Assembly: GCF_004348995.1 (NCBI RefSeq)
Contig: NZ_SMKQ01000015.1
Location: forward strand, 19,416 to 83,415
DNA length: 64,000 nt
Direction: 5' to 3'
Source of the DNA: Nonomuraea terrae
GTDB lineage: Bacteria > Actinomycetota > Actinomycetes > Streptosporangiales > Streptosporangiaceae
The position numbers were made by a program, and so were the translations under genes. The notes under the pieces were generated by a model, which was given only the letters and a program-made list of their open reading frames with translations, was not told where the DNA came from and searched no databases. Positions 45,386-53,985 of this stretch are shown here, in pieces; position 1 is the first letter of the stretch; each line of letters opens with the position of its first letter.

Positions 45386-47179
45386 GTGTCCGTTTCCGTG
45401 GAAGTAACCGCACCCACCAGCAATGCCGAATTGGTCGCGTGGGTGAACGAGATCGCAGCCCTGACCCAGCCCGACCGCGTGGAATGGTGCGACGGGTCGG
45501 AGGCGGAGTGGACGCGCCTGACCAACCTGCTCGTCGAGCAGGGCACGCTCACGCGTCTGGCCGCCCGTCCCAACAGCTTCTACGCCAAGTCCGACCCGAG
45601 CGACGTGGCGCGGGTGGAGGACCGCACCTTCATCTGCTCCGAGCGCGAGGAGGACGCGGGCCCGACGAACAACTGGATCGCGCCCGGCGAGATGCGCGAC
45701 ACGTTCGGCAAGCTCTTCAAGGGCTGCATGCGGGGCCGCACCATGTACGTCGTCCCGTTCTGCATGGGCCCGCTGGGCGGGGAGATCTCGCAGCTCGGCG
45801 TCGAGATCACCGACTCGGCGTACGTCGCCGTCTCCATGCGCATCATGACGCGGATGGGTGAGCGGGCGCTGCGGCTCATCGAGGAGCGCCAAGACTTCGT
45901 CAAGGCCGTCCACTCCGTCGGAGCGCCCCTGGCGCCCGGGCAGGAGGACGTGCCCTGGCCGTGCAGCTCGACCAAGTACATCAGCCACTTCCCCGAGACC
46001 CGCGAGATCTGGTCGTACGGCTCCGGCTACGGCGGCAACGCGCTGCTCGGCAAGAAGTGCTACGCCCTGCGCATCGCCAGCGTCATGGCCCGCGACGAGG
46101 GCTGGATGGCCGAGCACATGCTCATCCTCAAGCTGACGCCGCCGGACGGCGAGCCACGGTACGTCGCCGCCGCCTTCCCGAGCGCCTGCGGCAAGACCAA
46201 CCTCGCGATGTTGCAGCCCACCATCCCGGGCTGGAAGGTCGAGACGATCGGCGACGACATTGCCTGGATGCGCTTCGGCGACGACGGCCGCCTGTACGCG
46301 ATCAACCCGGAGGCGGGCTTCTTCGGCGTGGCCCCAGGCACCGGACAGGTCACCAACGCCAACGCGATCAGGACGCTCTGGGGCAACAGCATCTTCACCA
46401 ACGTCGCGCTCACCGACGACGGCGACGTGTGGTGGGAGGGCCTCACCGACGAGCCCCCGGCGCACCTGACCGACTGGAAGGGCCGCTCCTGGACGCCCGA
46501 CAGCGACGAGCCCGCCGCTCACCCCAATGCCCGCTTCACCGTCCCGGCTGCCCAGTGCCCGACCATCGCACCGGAGTGGCAGGACCCCAAGGGCGTGCCC
46601 ATCTCGGCGATCCTGTTCGGCGGCCGCCGCGCCACCGCCGTTCCTCTGGTGACGGAGTCGCTGAGCTGGCAGCACGGCGTCTTCCTCGGAGCCAACGTCG
46701 CCTCCGAGAAGACCGCCGCCGCCGAGGGCAAGGTCGGCGAGCTGCGCCACGACCCGTTCGCGATGCTGCCGTTCTGCGGCTACAACATGGGCGACTACTT
46801 CGGCCACTGGCTGGAGATCGGCCGCCGCGAGGGCGCGAAGCTGCCGCGCATCTACTACGTCAACTGGTTCCGCAAGAACGCCGACGGGAAGTTCATCTGG
46901 CCCGGCTTCGGCGAGAACAGCCGGGTGCTCAAGTGGATCGTCGAGCGGCTCAACGGCGAGGCCGAGGCCGTTCCTTCGCCGATCGGCCTGCTGCCGGCCG
47001 AGCTCGACACCGAGGGGCTCGACCTGTCCGAGGATGACCTGCGCGCGCTGCTGACCGTCGACCGCGAGGTCTGGCGGGAGGAGGCGGCGCTGATCCCGGG
47101 CCACTTCGAGAAGTTCGGCTCCCACCTGCCCAAGGAGCTGTGGGACGAGTACAACGCTCTGCTCGACCGCCTCGGCTGA
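45386..47179 (+). CDS. pckG: Phosphoenolpyruvate carboxykinase (GTP)
   Basis: 597 aa, the usual length of the GTP-dependent enzyme. It converts oxaloacetate and GTP to PEP and CO2 in gluconeogenesis. Landmarks: [15 protein letters not shown], the P-loop with hyperreactive Cys in [15 protein letters not shown] near residue 270, [12 protein letters not shown] (metal Asp), [14 protein letters not shown], and [20 protein letters not shown] 45386 is preferred because GGAGGAG (45371-45377) is placed correctly; an in-frame start at 45314 has none. Three DasR-like sites upstream suggest carbon-source control. Confidence 0.96.
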   Translation: MSVSVEVTAPTSNAELVAWVNEIAALTQPDRVEWCDGSEAEWTRLTNLLVEQGTLTRLAARPNSFYAKSDPSDVARVEDRTFICSEREEDAGPTNNWIAPGEMRDTFGKLFKGCMRGRTMYVVPFCMGPLGGEISQLGVEITDSAYVAVSMRIMTRMGERALRLIEERQDFVKAVHSVGAPLAPGQEDVPWPCSSTKYISHFPETREIWSYGSGYGGNALLGKKCYALRIASVMARDEGWMAEHMLILKLTPPDGEPRYVAAAFPSACGKTNLAMLQPTIPGWKVETIGDDIAWMRFGDDGRLYAINPEAGFFGVAPGTGQVTNANAIRTLWGNSIFTNVALTDDGDVWWEGLTDEPPAHLTDWKGRSWTPDSDEPAAHPNARFTVPAAQCPTIAPEWQDPKGVPISAILFGGRRATAVPLVTESLSWQHGVFLGANVASEKTAAAEGKVGELRHDPFAMLPFCGYNMGDYFGHWLEIGRREGAKLPRIYYVNWFRKNADGKFIWPGFGENSRVLKWIVERLNGEAEAVPSPIGLLPAELDTEGLDLSEDDLRALLTVDREVWREEAALIPGHFEKFGSHLPKELWDEYNALLDRLG

Positions 47180-47224
47180 GGCGGCTGACGGCGGTCCCCG
47201 CCGACCGCCGCGGCTCTCTTCACC

Positions 47225-47255
47225 GGCGCCGGCCGTCTTCGCGACGGCCGGCGCC
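47225..47255 (+). terminator. Strong hairpin after pckG
   Basis: Perfect 13-bp stem GGCGCCGGCCGTC (47225-47237) / GACGGCCGGCGCC (47243-47255) with a TTCGC loop. It closes the pckG transcript just before a tandem repeat. Confidence 0.8.
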
Positions 47256-47340
47256 TTCGCCGTTCATGAGCGGGAGAGGAAGTCTTCGCCGTTCATGAGC
47301 GGGAGAGGAAGTCTTCGCCGTTCATGAGCGGGAGAGGAAA
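47255..47340 (+). repeat. 29-bp tandem repeat, three copies
   Basis: Units start at 47255, 47284 and 47313 with exact 29-base spacing, and are identical apart from the end of the last one. Each contains TTCATGAGCGGGAGAGGAA, that is, a ribosome-site-like GGGAGAGGAA and an ATG. No spacers, so not CRISPR. It lies between the pckG terminator and the TIGR04222/MNIO operon. Confidence 0.9.
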
Positions 47341-47388
47341 CCGTGAGCAAATGGCGCTAAACCCCTGGTGGACCGGGGGCCGATCCTA

Positions 47389-47416
47389 CTGTCGGAATAC
47401 GCGTCACTTCCGACAG
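47389..47416. promoter_or_regulatory. Inverted repeat before the MNIO cassette
   Basis: CTGTCGGAA (47389-47397) and TTCCGACAG (47408-47416) are exact inverted repeats with a 10-base spacer, 35 bases before the first gene of the cassette. Centre-to-centre distance is about two turns, suitable for a dimeric repressor. Confidence 0.55.
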
Positions 47417-47450
47417 CCGGGCTGGAAGGCCCGCAGAGGGGAGGCCGTCC

Positions 47451-48452
47451 ATGGATCTGGCTCTGCTGATCCTTGCCGTGGCCCTGGCGGCGGTCGCCGG
47501 CCACATCACCCACTCGATCCGGCGCGCACTCACGGCCCTGCGCGCGATCAGGACGAGTGACAGATCTCCCGACCTCGGCCACTACGAGCTGGCGTACCTC
47601 GCGGGAGGCCCCCGGCGGGTGGCGGAGACCGCCATCGTGCTGCTGACCGAGGTGGGAGCCCTGCGAGCGTCGCGTGGCGGGAACGTGTACCCCGTCGCCG
47701 GCGGCCCCCGATCGGACGACCCCATCGACGAGGTGGTCCTGTCGGCCGTCCTGCCCTCCGGGGCCTCGGTGCTCTCGCTCAGGGAGCAGATCGCCCGCAG
47801 CCGGGCCATGGAGCGGCTCGGGCAGCGCCTCACGGAGCGCGGCCTGATCCGCCCGGACGACCTGTTCTGCGACGTCGACCGGCTGAGCGTGCGGCTGCGG
47901 ATGACCACCGCCCTGGCGTTCACCGGAGCCGTACTGTCGGGCCTGCTCCTGCTGTTCGCCGGCACGACCCCGATGAGGGTGGCGGCCCCGGCGCTCTTCC
48001 TGGCCACGATCGCCCTGATGGTCTACGCGGGGACGCTGCTGAGCGTGCGCGCCCGCGCCGCGAGCCACCGGCCGGCCGCCACGCTGACGCCGAAAAGCGC
48101 GCCCAGGCGGACGCTCGCCGCGCCCGTGCCGGCCCAGGCGGGACGCAGGGCGCTCGAAGATGCCAGGAGGGAGCTCCCACGGGGCGGCGCGGAGCTCCAC
48201 CTCTCCGTCGCGCTCCACGGCCCGGGGCGGCTGAGCCGCACCTCTGATCTGTACGGGGCGTTCGACCCTGCCAAACCTGTTCCCTCCTCGCCTGCCCGGC
48301 CCCGCGGCAGGAGGAGCGGCGCGTCGTCCGGAGGCTCGGGCGGCGGCGGTGGCGGGAGCTGCGCGTCGTACGTATCGAGCTGTTCGAGCGGCTCGTCCGG
48401 CGGCGGCGGCAGTTGCGGGGGCGGCGGCGGTTGCGGCGGAGGAGGTTGCTGA
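47451..48452 (+). CDS. TIGR04222-like membrane protein with Cys/Gly-rich tail
   Basis: 333 aa. N-terminal helix [19 protein letters not shown]; soluble domain about 30-145 ([40 protein letters not shown]); two helices at about 150-200 ([37 protein letters not shown]). A Pro/Arg-rich linker leads to a tail of about 48 residues made almost only of Gly, Ser and Cys, with Cys at 304, 311, 322, 328 and 333, the last residue. This is the plan of TIGR04222 proteins. The tail is a plausible substrate for the DUF692 enzyme encoded one base downstream, whose ribosome site GGAGGAGG lies within the tail codons. AGGGGAGG fixes ATG 47451. Confidence 0.8.
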   Translation: MDLALLILAVALAAVAGHITHSIRRALTALRAIRTSDRSPDLGHYELAYLAGGPRRVAETAIVLLTEVGALRASRGGNVYPVAGGPRSDDPIDEVVLSAVLPSGASVLSLREQIARSRAMERLGQRLTERGLIRPDDLFCDVDRLSVRLRMTTALAFTGAVLSGLLLLFAGTTPMRVAAPALFLATIALMVYAGTLLSVRARAASHRPAATLTPKSAPRRTLAAPVPAQAGRRALEDARRELPRGGAELHLSVALHGPGRLSRTSDLYGAFDPAKPVPSSPARPRGRRSGASSGGSGGGGGGSCASYVSSCSSGSSGGGGSCGGGGGCGGGGC

Positions 48453-48453
48453 C

Positions 48454-49263
48454 ATGGCGGGGCTGGGCGTGGGCATCGGCTGGCGGACGGAGCTCGACCT
48501 GACGATCGAGCGCATGGCAGGGGTGGAGTTCCTGGAGGTGGTCGCCGAGAACGTCCATCCCGGCCGGCTGCCCGAGTCGCTGCAGGTGCTGCGCGCACGC
48601 GGCCTGCCGATGATCCCGCACGGGGTGTCGCTCGGTGTCGGGGGCGCCGAGCGGCCCTCCCCGGCCCGGCTGGCCCACCTTGCGGCCTGCGCGCAGGCCC
48701 TGGACGCGCCGCTGGTGAGCGAGCACCTGGCCTTCGTCCGCGGGGGCGGCGTCGAGGCCGGGCACCTGCTGCCGGTGCCGCGTACCAGGGAGTCGCTGCG
48801 GGTGGTCGCCGAGAACGTGCGCCGCGCCCAGGACGCCCTGCCCGTCCCGCTGGTCCTGGAGAACGTCGCCGCCCTCTTCGGCTGGCCGGACGACGAGCTG
48901 ACCGAGGCGCAGTTCCTGGCCGAACTGGTCGAGCGCACCGGCGTGGGGCTGCTGGTCGACGTGGCCAACCTCCACACCAACCAGGTCAACCTGGGCCTGC
49001 CGGCGGTGGCGGCGCTCGACACGCTGCCGCTGGAGCACCTCGCGTACGTGCACGTGGCCGGCGGGCAGGAGCACGGCGGGCTCTGGCACGACACCCACAC
49101 GGCCGTCGCCCCGCAGGCCGTGCTCGACCTGCTCGCCGAGCTGTGCGCCCGCGCCACCCCGCCGGGCGTGCTGCTGGAGTGGGACGGCGCCTACCCGTCG
49201 GACGCCGTCCTGGCCGGCGAGCTGACGAGGATCCGGGCCGCGATGGCCGGTGCCCTTCGATGA
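48454..49263 (+). CDS. DUF692 / MNIO family oxidative enzyme
   Basis: 269 aa TIM-barrel of the DUF692 family, now called multinuclear non-heme iron-dependent oxidases. Characterised members (MbnB, TglH, ChrH, Buf-type) modify Cys or neighbouring residues in peptides. Metal ligand positions are readable: His56 ([11 protein letters not shown]), His91 (VSEHLAF), Glu136-Asn137 (LENVA), Asp169/Asn172/His174 (DVANLHTN), His200 (YVHVAGG), His212 and His215 (WHDTH) and Glu242 (LEWDG). ATG 48454 is one base after the previous stop and overlaps the next gene by 4 bases. Predicted to modify the Cys tail of the preceding protein. Confidence 0.9.
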   Translation: MAGLGVGIGWRTELDLTIERMAGVEFLEVVAENVHPGRLPESLQVLRARGLPMIPHGVSLGVGGAERPSPARLAHLAACAQALDAPLVSEHLAFVRGGGVEAGHLLPVPRTRESLRVVAENVRRAQDALPVPLVLENVAALFGWPDDELTEAQFLAELVERTGVGLLVDVANLHTNQVNLGLPAVAALDTLPLEHLAYVHVAGGQEHGGLWHDTHTAVAPQAVLDLLAELCARATPPGVLLEWDGAYPSDAVLAGELTRIRAAMAGALR

Positions 49264-49616
49264 GTGAGGCGCGGCGGCGGCTGGCCGAGGCGCAGGGGCG
49301 GGTGGTGGCGGCGCTGGTCGCCGGGGGCGAGGTGCCCGAGGGGTTCGACCCGGAGCGGATGCGGGTGCAGTCGGCGAGCCTGGTGGCCAAGCGGCGGGAC
49401 ATCGTGGCGAGGATCCGTCCCGACGCCGCCGCCGCGGCGGGGCCCGACCTGGTGGCGGAGTTCGCCGCGTACGCGCGGGCCCGCGCCACCCCGCCGCCCG
49501 GCTACCGCGCCGACGCCGACGACTTCGCCGCCTGGCTGCGCGAACGCGGCCGGATGCCGGACGAGGAGCCGGCCAAACGCCGCTGGTGGTCCCGCCTGCT
49601 GTCATCGGGCCCGTGA
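49260..49616 (+). CDS. MNIO partner protein (SCO6045/DUF2063-N-like)
   Basis: 118 aa basic helical protein. [48 protein letters not shown] follows the layout of the N-terminal DUF2063 region of MNIO partner proteins (L..G..P.GFDP.R......L..KR). The rest is helical ([34 protein letters not shown]) with a basic Trp-containing end. ATG 49260 overlaps the MNIO stop (ATGA). Such partners bind the precursor peptide and deliver it to the enzyme. The function here is inferred from linkage and pattern. Confidence 0.72.
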   Translation: MSEARRRLAEAQGRVVAALVAGGEVPEGFDPERMRVQSASLVAKRRDIVARIRPDAAAAAGPDLVAEFAAYARARATPPPGYRADADDFAAWLRERGRMPDEEPAKRRWWSRLLSSGP

Positions 49617-49668
49617 CCGCCGGGGGTTCGCCGCCTACGATGATCACAGCAAGCGCTTGGGAGGCGAC

Positions 49669-50562
49669 ATGCGGATCGTCAACATGGGCGAGTGGCCCCT
49701 GGACACCGAGGACGAACGGCGGCACGAGCCCGGCGGCGAGCCGCTGTGGAACGAGTCCTGGTACTACGACTTCGTCTCCGAGGACGGCGGCCTGGGCGGC
49801 TACGTCCGGCTCGGGCTCTATCCCACCTGGGGGCGCGCCTGGTACTGGGCCTGCGTCGTCGATCGCGACGGCGGACTGGTGGCGGTGATCGACCACGAGG
49901 CGCCGCTGCCCGGCTCCGAGGACCTGGCCGTGGCCGGCGACGGCTACACGGCCTCCCACGGCACCACCGAACCCTTCACCTCGGTACGGGTCCGGCTGGC
50001 GTCCGAGGAGCTCTCGCTCGACCTCGAATGGCGTACGGCGGGCGGCGTCTACGGCTACGCCATCATCCCCCGCTACGAGGTCCCCTGCGTGGTCACCGGT
50101 ACCGTCAACGGCGCCCCGTTCCACGGGTACGGCGAGCGCGACCACAGCTGGGGCGTGCGCGACTGGTGGTCGATCTCCTGGCTGTGGAGCAGCGGCCGCA
50201 TGGAGGACGGCGCCTTCCTGCACGGCATGCGTCCCAACGTCGGCGTCGAGCTGGACTGGCCGGCGTTCCAGGTGCCGGACGGCGGCAAGCTGGCGCACGT
50301 GGCCGGCTTCTCGGCGGCGACGGCGTTCGACGGCGACCGTCCGTCCGAGAGCGTGCTGCGCTTTCCCGGTTGCGCCACCACGGTCCGGCCGGTCGCCTTC
50401 GCCCCCGTCACCCTCACAGGCCCGGACGGAAGGGTGGCGGAATTCCCCCGGGCGATGTGCCGCTTCACGGCCGAGGACGGGCGTACCGGATGGGGCTGGA
50501 CGGAGTGGCACCAGCCGCCGGACTGGCGCGAGCACGTCTGGGACCCGGGCAGCCGCGTTTAG
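49669..50562 (+). CDS. Lipocalin-like / AttH-type hypothetical protein
   Basis: 297 aa, rich in Trp and beta strands. Segments such as NESWYYDFVSEDGGLGGYVRLGLYPTWGRAWYWACVV, HGYGERDHSWGVRDWWSISWLW and GWGWTEWHQPP resemble AttH/CrtC-like double-lipocalin proteins (DUF7064/7065 group) that act on or bind lipids and isoprenoids. GGGAGG upstream fixes ATG 49669. No signal peptide. It is 52 bases after the MNIO cassette and could share its transcript, although no link in function is evident. Confidence 0.6.
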   Translation: MRIVNMGEWPLDTEDERRHEPGGEPLWNESWYYDFVSEDGGLGGYVRLGLYPTWGRAWYWACVVDRDGGLVAVIDHEAPLPGSEDLAVAGDGYTASHGTTEPFTSVRVRLASEELSLDLEWRTAGGVYGYAIIPRYEVPCVVTGTVNGAPFHGYGERDHSWGVRDWWSISWLWSSGRMEDGAFLHGMRPNVGVELDWPAFQVPDGGKLAHVAGFSAATAFDGDRPSESVLRFPGCATTVRPVAFAPVTLTGPDGRVAEFPRAMCRFTAEDGRTGWGWTEWHQPPDWREHVWDPGSRV

Positions 50563-50591
50563 CGGACTTTCGCCCGGAAACGGTCAGGCGC

Positions 50592-51140
50592 ATGGGAGGA
50601 CTGCGCTGCGTCGACGGCTCGTACCTGAGCGTCACGCCGGTCGCGTGCACCGACAGCGTCGGCACGCCGTACGAGGTCACGCTGGAGCTGCACCGCGACG
50701 GCACGCCGTACGGCAGCGTGGGCGAGCGCTGCGGCTGGCTGCTGACCCGCCTGGCGCGCGGCGTCGACGAGGCTCGCCGGGGCAGAGGAGCGGCCAGGCG
50801 CTGGGTCGACCCCGACGACCGCTTTCCCGACGAGGAGCCCGACAGCGAGCTGTTCTCCTTCCGCTACCGCACCCGGGCCGGCCTGGTCGGCGGCGGCGAG
50901 TTGCGCTGCCAGCTCAGGACGATCCCCGTGTGGCAGCCCGCGCGCGGCGAGTGGCGCCTGACGCGGCGGGCGTACGTGGAGGCCTGGGGCGCCACGGGCG
51001 CGGGCATGCGCGCGGTGCTGACGTCCTCGCAGTTGTCGCTGTTCATCGGGCAGCTCGTGCGGGAGGCCGAAGGGTGTCTGGAAGGTAGAGATCTGGCGAG
51101 GAATCCCGGACAAGGCGCGGGCATGGGCGATTCGCGGTGA
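50592..51140 (+). CDS. Hypothetical protein, 182 aa
   Basis: Starts MGGLRCVDGSYLSVTPVACTDSVGTPYEVTLELHRDG; the rest is mixed alpha/beta with no membrane helix. Two Cys occur in the first 20 residues. A basic stretch (ARGVDEARRGRGAARRW) and an aromatic segment (ELFSFRYRTRAG) follow. ATG 50592 has AGGCGC just upstream, a weak ribosome site. It lies 29 bases after the lipocalin-like gene and ends 7 bases before uppS, so it is probably part of one transcript. Family not recognised. Confidence 0.6.
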   Translation: MGGLRCVDGSYLSVTPVACTDSVGTPYEVTLELHRDGTPYGSVGERCGWLLTRLARGVDEARRGRGAARRWVDPDDRFPDEEPDSELFSFRYRTRAGLVGGGELRCQLRTIPVWQPARGEWRLTRRAYVEAWGATGAGMRAVLTSSQLSLFIGQLVREAEGCLEGRDLARNPGQGAGMGDSR

Positions 51141-51147
51141 TAATTGC

Positions 51148-51951
51148 GTGTTGAAGCAACTAATCACAGCAGCGCTGGGGAGGCACTCCGTGGGCCTGCG
51201 CAACCTGGTCTACCGGCTGTACGAACGACGGCTGGAGGCCGAGCTGTCCAAGGACAGCATCCCGCGACATGTCGGAGTCGTCATCGACGGCAATCGCCGA
51301 TGGGCGCGTGCCATGGGCATGAGCGACGTGTCCACGGGCCACCGCAAGGGCGCGGACAAGATCTCCGAGCTGCTCCACTGGTGCCGTGAGACCGGTGTCG
51401 AGGTCGTCACGGTGTGGATGTTGTCCAACGACAACCTCAACCGGCCGAGCGAGGAGCTGGAGCCGCTGCTGCGCATCATCGAGGACGTGACGCAGGAACT
51501 CGTCGACGAGGGTTGGCGGATCATCCCGGTGGGTGCGCTCGATCTGCTTCCGGATAGCACGGCCAATGTCCTGAAAAATGCAAAAGAAGCGTCATCAAAC
51601 CGTCCAGGCCTGATTGTGAACGTTGCAGTTGGGTATGGAGGAAGACGTGAGATTGCCGATGCGGTGCGCTCACTGCTCCAGGAGCACGCGAGCAAGGGGG
51701 CGAGCATCGAGGACCTCGTCGAGGTGCTCGATGTCGAGCACATCGCGAAGCATCTCTACACTCGCGGCCAGCCCGATCCGGACCTCCTCATCCGGACCTC
51801 GGGCGAGCAGCGGCTGTCGGGCTTCATGCTCTGGCAGAGCGCTCATTCTGAGTTCTACTTCCACGAAGCGTACTGGCCTGACTTCCGCAGGGTCGATTTC
51901 CTGCGGGCGCTGCGCGACTACGCTGCGAGACACCGACGTTACGGTTCCTGA
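51148..51951 (+). CDS. uppS: Short-chain Z-isoprenyl diphosphate synthase
   Basis: 267 aa cis-prenyltransferase. Signature blocks: HVGVVIDGNRRWARAMG (catalytic Asp of DGNRRWA), TVWMLSNDNLNRPSEEL, VNVAVGYGGRREIADAVRSLL, and DLLIRTSGEQRLSGFMLWQSAHSEFYF. The ending VDFLRALRDYAARHRRYG and the overall length resemble the Mycobacterium Z-farnesyl diphosphate synthase (Rv1086 type) more than the decaprenyl enzyme. It supplies lipid carriers for wall synthesis. GTG 51148 lies after GATAAT (51139-51144), so transcription may start at the start codon (leaderless). Confidence 0.93.
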   Translation: MLKQLITAALGRHSVGLRNLVYRLYERRLEAELSKDSIPRHVGVVIDGNRRWARAMGMSDVSTGHRKGADKISELLHWCRETGVEVVTVWMLSNDNLNRPSEELEPLLRIIEDVTQELVDEGWRIIPVGALDLLPDSTANVLKNAKEASSNRPGLIVNVAVGYGGRREIADAVRSLLQEHASKGASIEDLVEVLDVEHIAKHLYTRGQPDPDLLIRTSGEQRLSGFMLWQSAHSEFYFHEAYWPDFRRVDFLRALRDYAARHRRYGS

Positions 51952-52158
51952 CGCGACATTCGGGTATCCAGGACGTAACGTTGGAAGTGTCCGGTCACAG
52001 GTCGGACATTTCGGAGAGGGCCCGCCTTTGCGCCATGAACTGCCAAGGGGGCCGGCCTCCGGCGCCGACGGCAGTTCGCGGTCGGGGACGCGGGACCGGT
52101 CCGATTCCCACCTCGTCTGCAGGGTGCCCGCACCAGATGGGCGCCCGGGGGAGAACGT

Positions 52159-53478
52159 GTGGCAGTGTCCTCGAGCAACCCTACTCACCAGCCGGCCAAG
52201 CGCACGTACGTCCTGGACACGTCGGTTCTGCTAGCCGACCCCGCCGCGATGACCCGCTTCGCCGAGCATGACGTCGTCCTTCCGATCGTGGTCATCACCG
52301 AGCTGGAGGGAAAGCGACATCACCCCGAGCTCGGTTACTTCGCCAGGAAGGCGCTGCGTTACCTCGACGATCTGCGGATCAAGTACGGCCGGCTGGACGA
52401 GCCGATGCCCACGGGGGACGGCACGATCAGGGTTGAGCTCAACCACAGCGACCCGTCCATTCTGCCCGTCGGATTCCGTCTGGGCGACAACGACACGCGC
52501 ATCCTGACGGTCGCGCGTTCGCTGGCCGCCGAGGGGCGCGACGTGGTCCTCGTCTCCAAGGACCTGCCGCTGCGGGTCAAGGCGGCCTCGATCGGCCTGG
52601 CGGCGGAGGAGTACCGCGCCGAGCTGGTCCACGAGTCCGGCTGGACGGGGATGGCCGAGATCCAGGTGACCGCCGAAGACGTGGAGACGCTCTTCGAGCA
52701 GGGCACCGCCGACCTCGACGAGGCCAGAGACCTGCCCACGCACACCGGCCTGCGGCTGCTGTCGGCCAAGGGCTCGGCACTGGGCCGGGTGCAGCCCGAC
52801 AAGTCCGTACGTCTCGTGCGCGGTGACCGCGAGGTCTTCGGCCTGCACGGCCGCTCGGCCGAGCAGCGCGTCGCGCTCGAACTGCTCATGGACCCCGAGA
52901 TCGGCATCATCTCGCTCGGCGGCCGGGCCGGCACGGGGAAGTCGGCGCTCGCGCTCTGCGCGGGCCTGGAGGCGGTCCTGGAGCGCCGCCAGCACCGCAA
53001 GGTCGTCGTCTTCCGCCCCATCTACGCCGTGGGCGGCCAGGAGCTGGGCTACCTGCCCGGCACCGAGGGCGAGAAGATGGGCCCGTGGGCGCAGGCGGTC
53101 TACGACACGCTCGGCGCGATCACCTCGCCCGAGGTGATCGAGGAGGTGCTCGACCGGGGCATGCTGGAGGTGCTGCCGCTCACCCACATCCGCGGCCGGT
53201 CGCTGCACGACGCGTTCGTGATCGTGGACGAGGCCCAGTCGCTGGAGCGCGGGGTGCTCCTGACGGTGCTCAGCCGGATCGGCGCCAACTCCCGCGTCGT
53301 GCTCACCCACGACGTGGCGCAGCGTGACAACCTGCGCGTCGGCCGGCACGACGGCGTCGTCGCGGTGGTGGAGAAGCTCAAGGGCCACCCGCTCTTCGCC
53401 CACGTCACGCTGACCAGGTCGGAGCGCTCGCCGATCGCCGCGCTGGTGACCGAGATGCTCGAAGACGTCACCATGTGA
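52159..53478 (+). CDS. PIN domain-PhoH family ATPase (PhoH2)
   Basis: 439 aa fusion. N-terminal PIN domain (15-150): [13 protein letters not shown] with catalytic Asp, [10 protein letters not shown] (Glu), and [13 protein letters not shown] / [13 protein letters not shown] for the other acidic residues. The C-terminal PhoH ATPase has Walker [16 protein letters not shown] near 255 and Walker [15 protein letters not shown]. PhoH2 proteins act as sequence-specific RNA helicase-RNases. GTG 52159 follows GGGGGAG. The 207-base gap from uppS has an inverted repeat TGTCCG / CGGACA (51988-52008), otherwise nothing recognised. Confidence 0.93.
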   Translation: MAVSSSNPTHQPAKRTYVLDTSVLLADPAAMTRFAEHDVVLPIVVITELEGKRHHPELGYFARKALRYLDDLRIKYGRLDEPMPTGDGTIRVELNHSDPSILPVGFRLGDNDTRILTVARSLAAEGRDVVLVSKDLPLRVKAASIGLAAEEYRAELVHESGWTGMAEIQVTAEDVETLFEQGTADLDEARDLPTHTGLRLLSAKGSALGRVQPDKSVRLVRGDREVFGLHGRSAEQRVALELLMDPEIGIISLGGRAGTGKSALALCAGLEAVLERRQHRKVVVFRPIYAVGGQELGYLPGTEGEKMGPWAQAVYDTLGAITSPEVIEEVLDRGMLEVLPLTHIRGRSLHDAFVIVDEAQSLERGVLLTVLSRIGANSRVVLTHDVAQRDNLRVGRHDGVVAVVEKLKGHPLFAHVTLTRSERSPIAALVTEMLEDVTM

Positions 53479-53985
53479 TCACTTCAGCTCGCCGCAGGTG
53501 TACCGCCCCTCCGACTCGGGGGGGCGGTTCCCGTTCTCCCGCACGATCCTGACGATCTCGTACGCCGCGTCCTGCTGGGCGGTGCAGACGATCTGCGCCT
53601 TGCCGAGCCTGGTCAGCGTGCCCTCGCCGCTGATGTAGACGGTCAGCGTGGAGGTGCGCGGAAGCTGCACCTCGTCGCGGTGGACCGGGTTGACCGAGTT
53701 CTTGGTCCGCAGGTACGTGAAGCCGCGCAGCGCGGTGTCCCGGTCGCCGAGCGGCTGCGTGGAGGCGCGGAAGAGGGCCCCGAGCAGGCTGTTGACGGTG
53801 TCGTCCGCGACGTCGGCCGGCTCCAGGGCGAGCTCGCCGTCCCTGAGCAGGTAGATCGTCTTGGACGGCGGCGGGATCCTGACGGTGGGCGCGTGGCCCT
53901 GGTCCTGCACGTCGGTGGGTGTGATGCCGCAGGCCGGCAGCGCGATGACGCAGGCGAGCAGCAGCGCGGCGCGGAATGTCCTCAT
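53479..53985 (-). CDS. GerMN-type lipoprotein of two-component operon
   Basis: 168 aa. Signal peptide MRTFRAALLLACVIALPAC with lipobox (Cys19). The rest fits a single GerMN-like domain: TIYLLRDGELALEPADVADDTVNSLLGALF, STLTVYISGEGTLTRLGKAQIVCTAQQ. Its ATG overlaps the kinase stop (ATGA). The response regulator / kinase / lipoprotein order resembles MtrA-MtrB-LpqB and CseB-CseC-CseA, where the lipoprotein tunes the sensor; this one is far shorter than LpqB. It converges with the PhoH gene with almost no gap. Confidence 0.78.
   Translation of the reverse strand: MRTFRAALLLACVIALPACGITPTDVQDQGHAPTVRIPPPSKTIYLLRDGELALEPADVADDTVNSLLGALFRASTQPLGDRDTALRGFTYLRTKNSVNPVHRDEVQLPRTSTLTVYISGEGTLTRLGKAQIVCTAQQDAAYEIVRIVRENGNRPPESEGRYTCGELK

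Noticed and set aside
47255..47340. 29-bp repeats as a CRISPR array
   Set aside because: Unit size is CRISPR-like, but the three units abut directly and leave no spacers.
51952..52158. A riboswitch before the PhoH gene
   Set aside because: One short inverted repeat is present, but no known riboswitch core was found.
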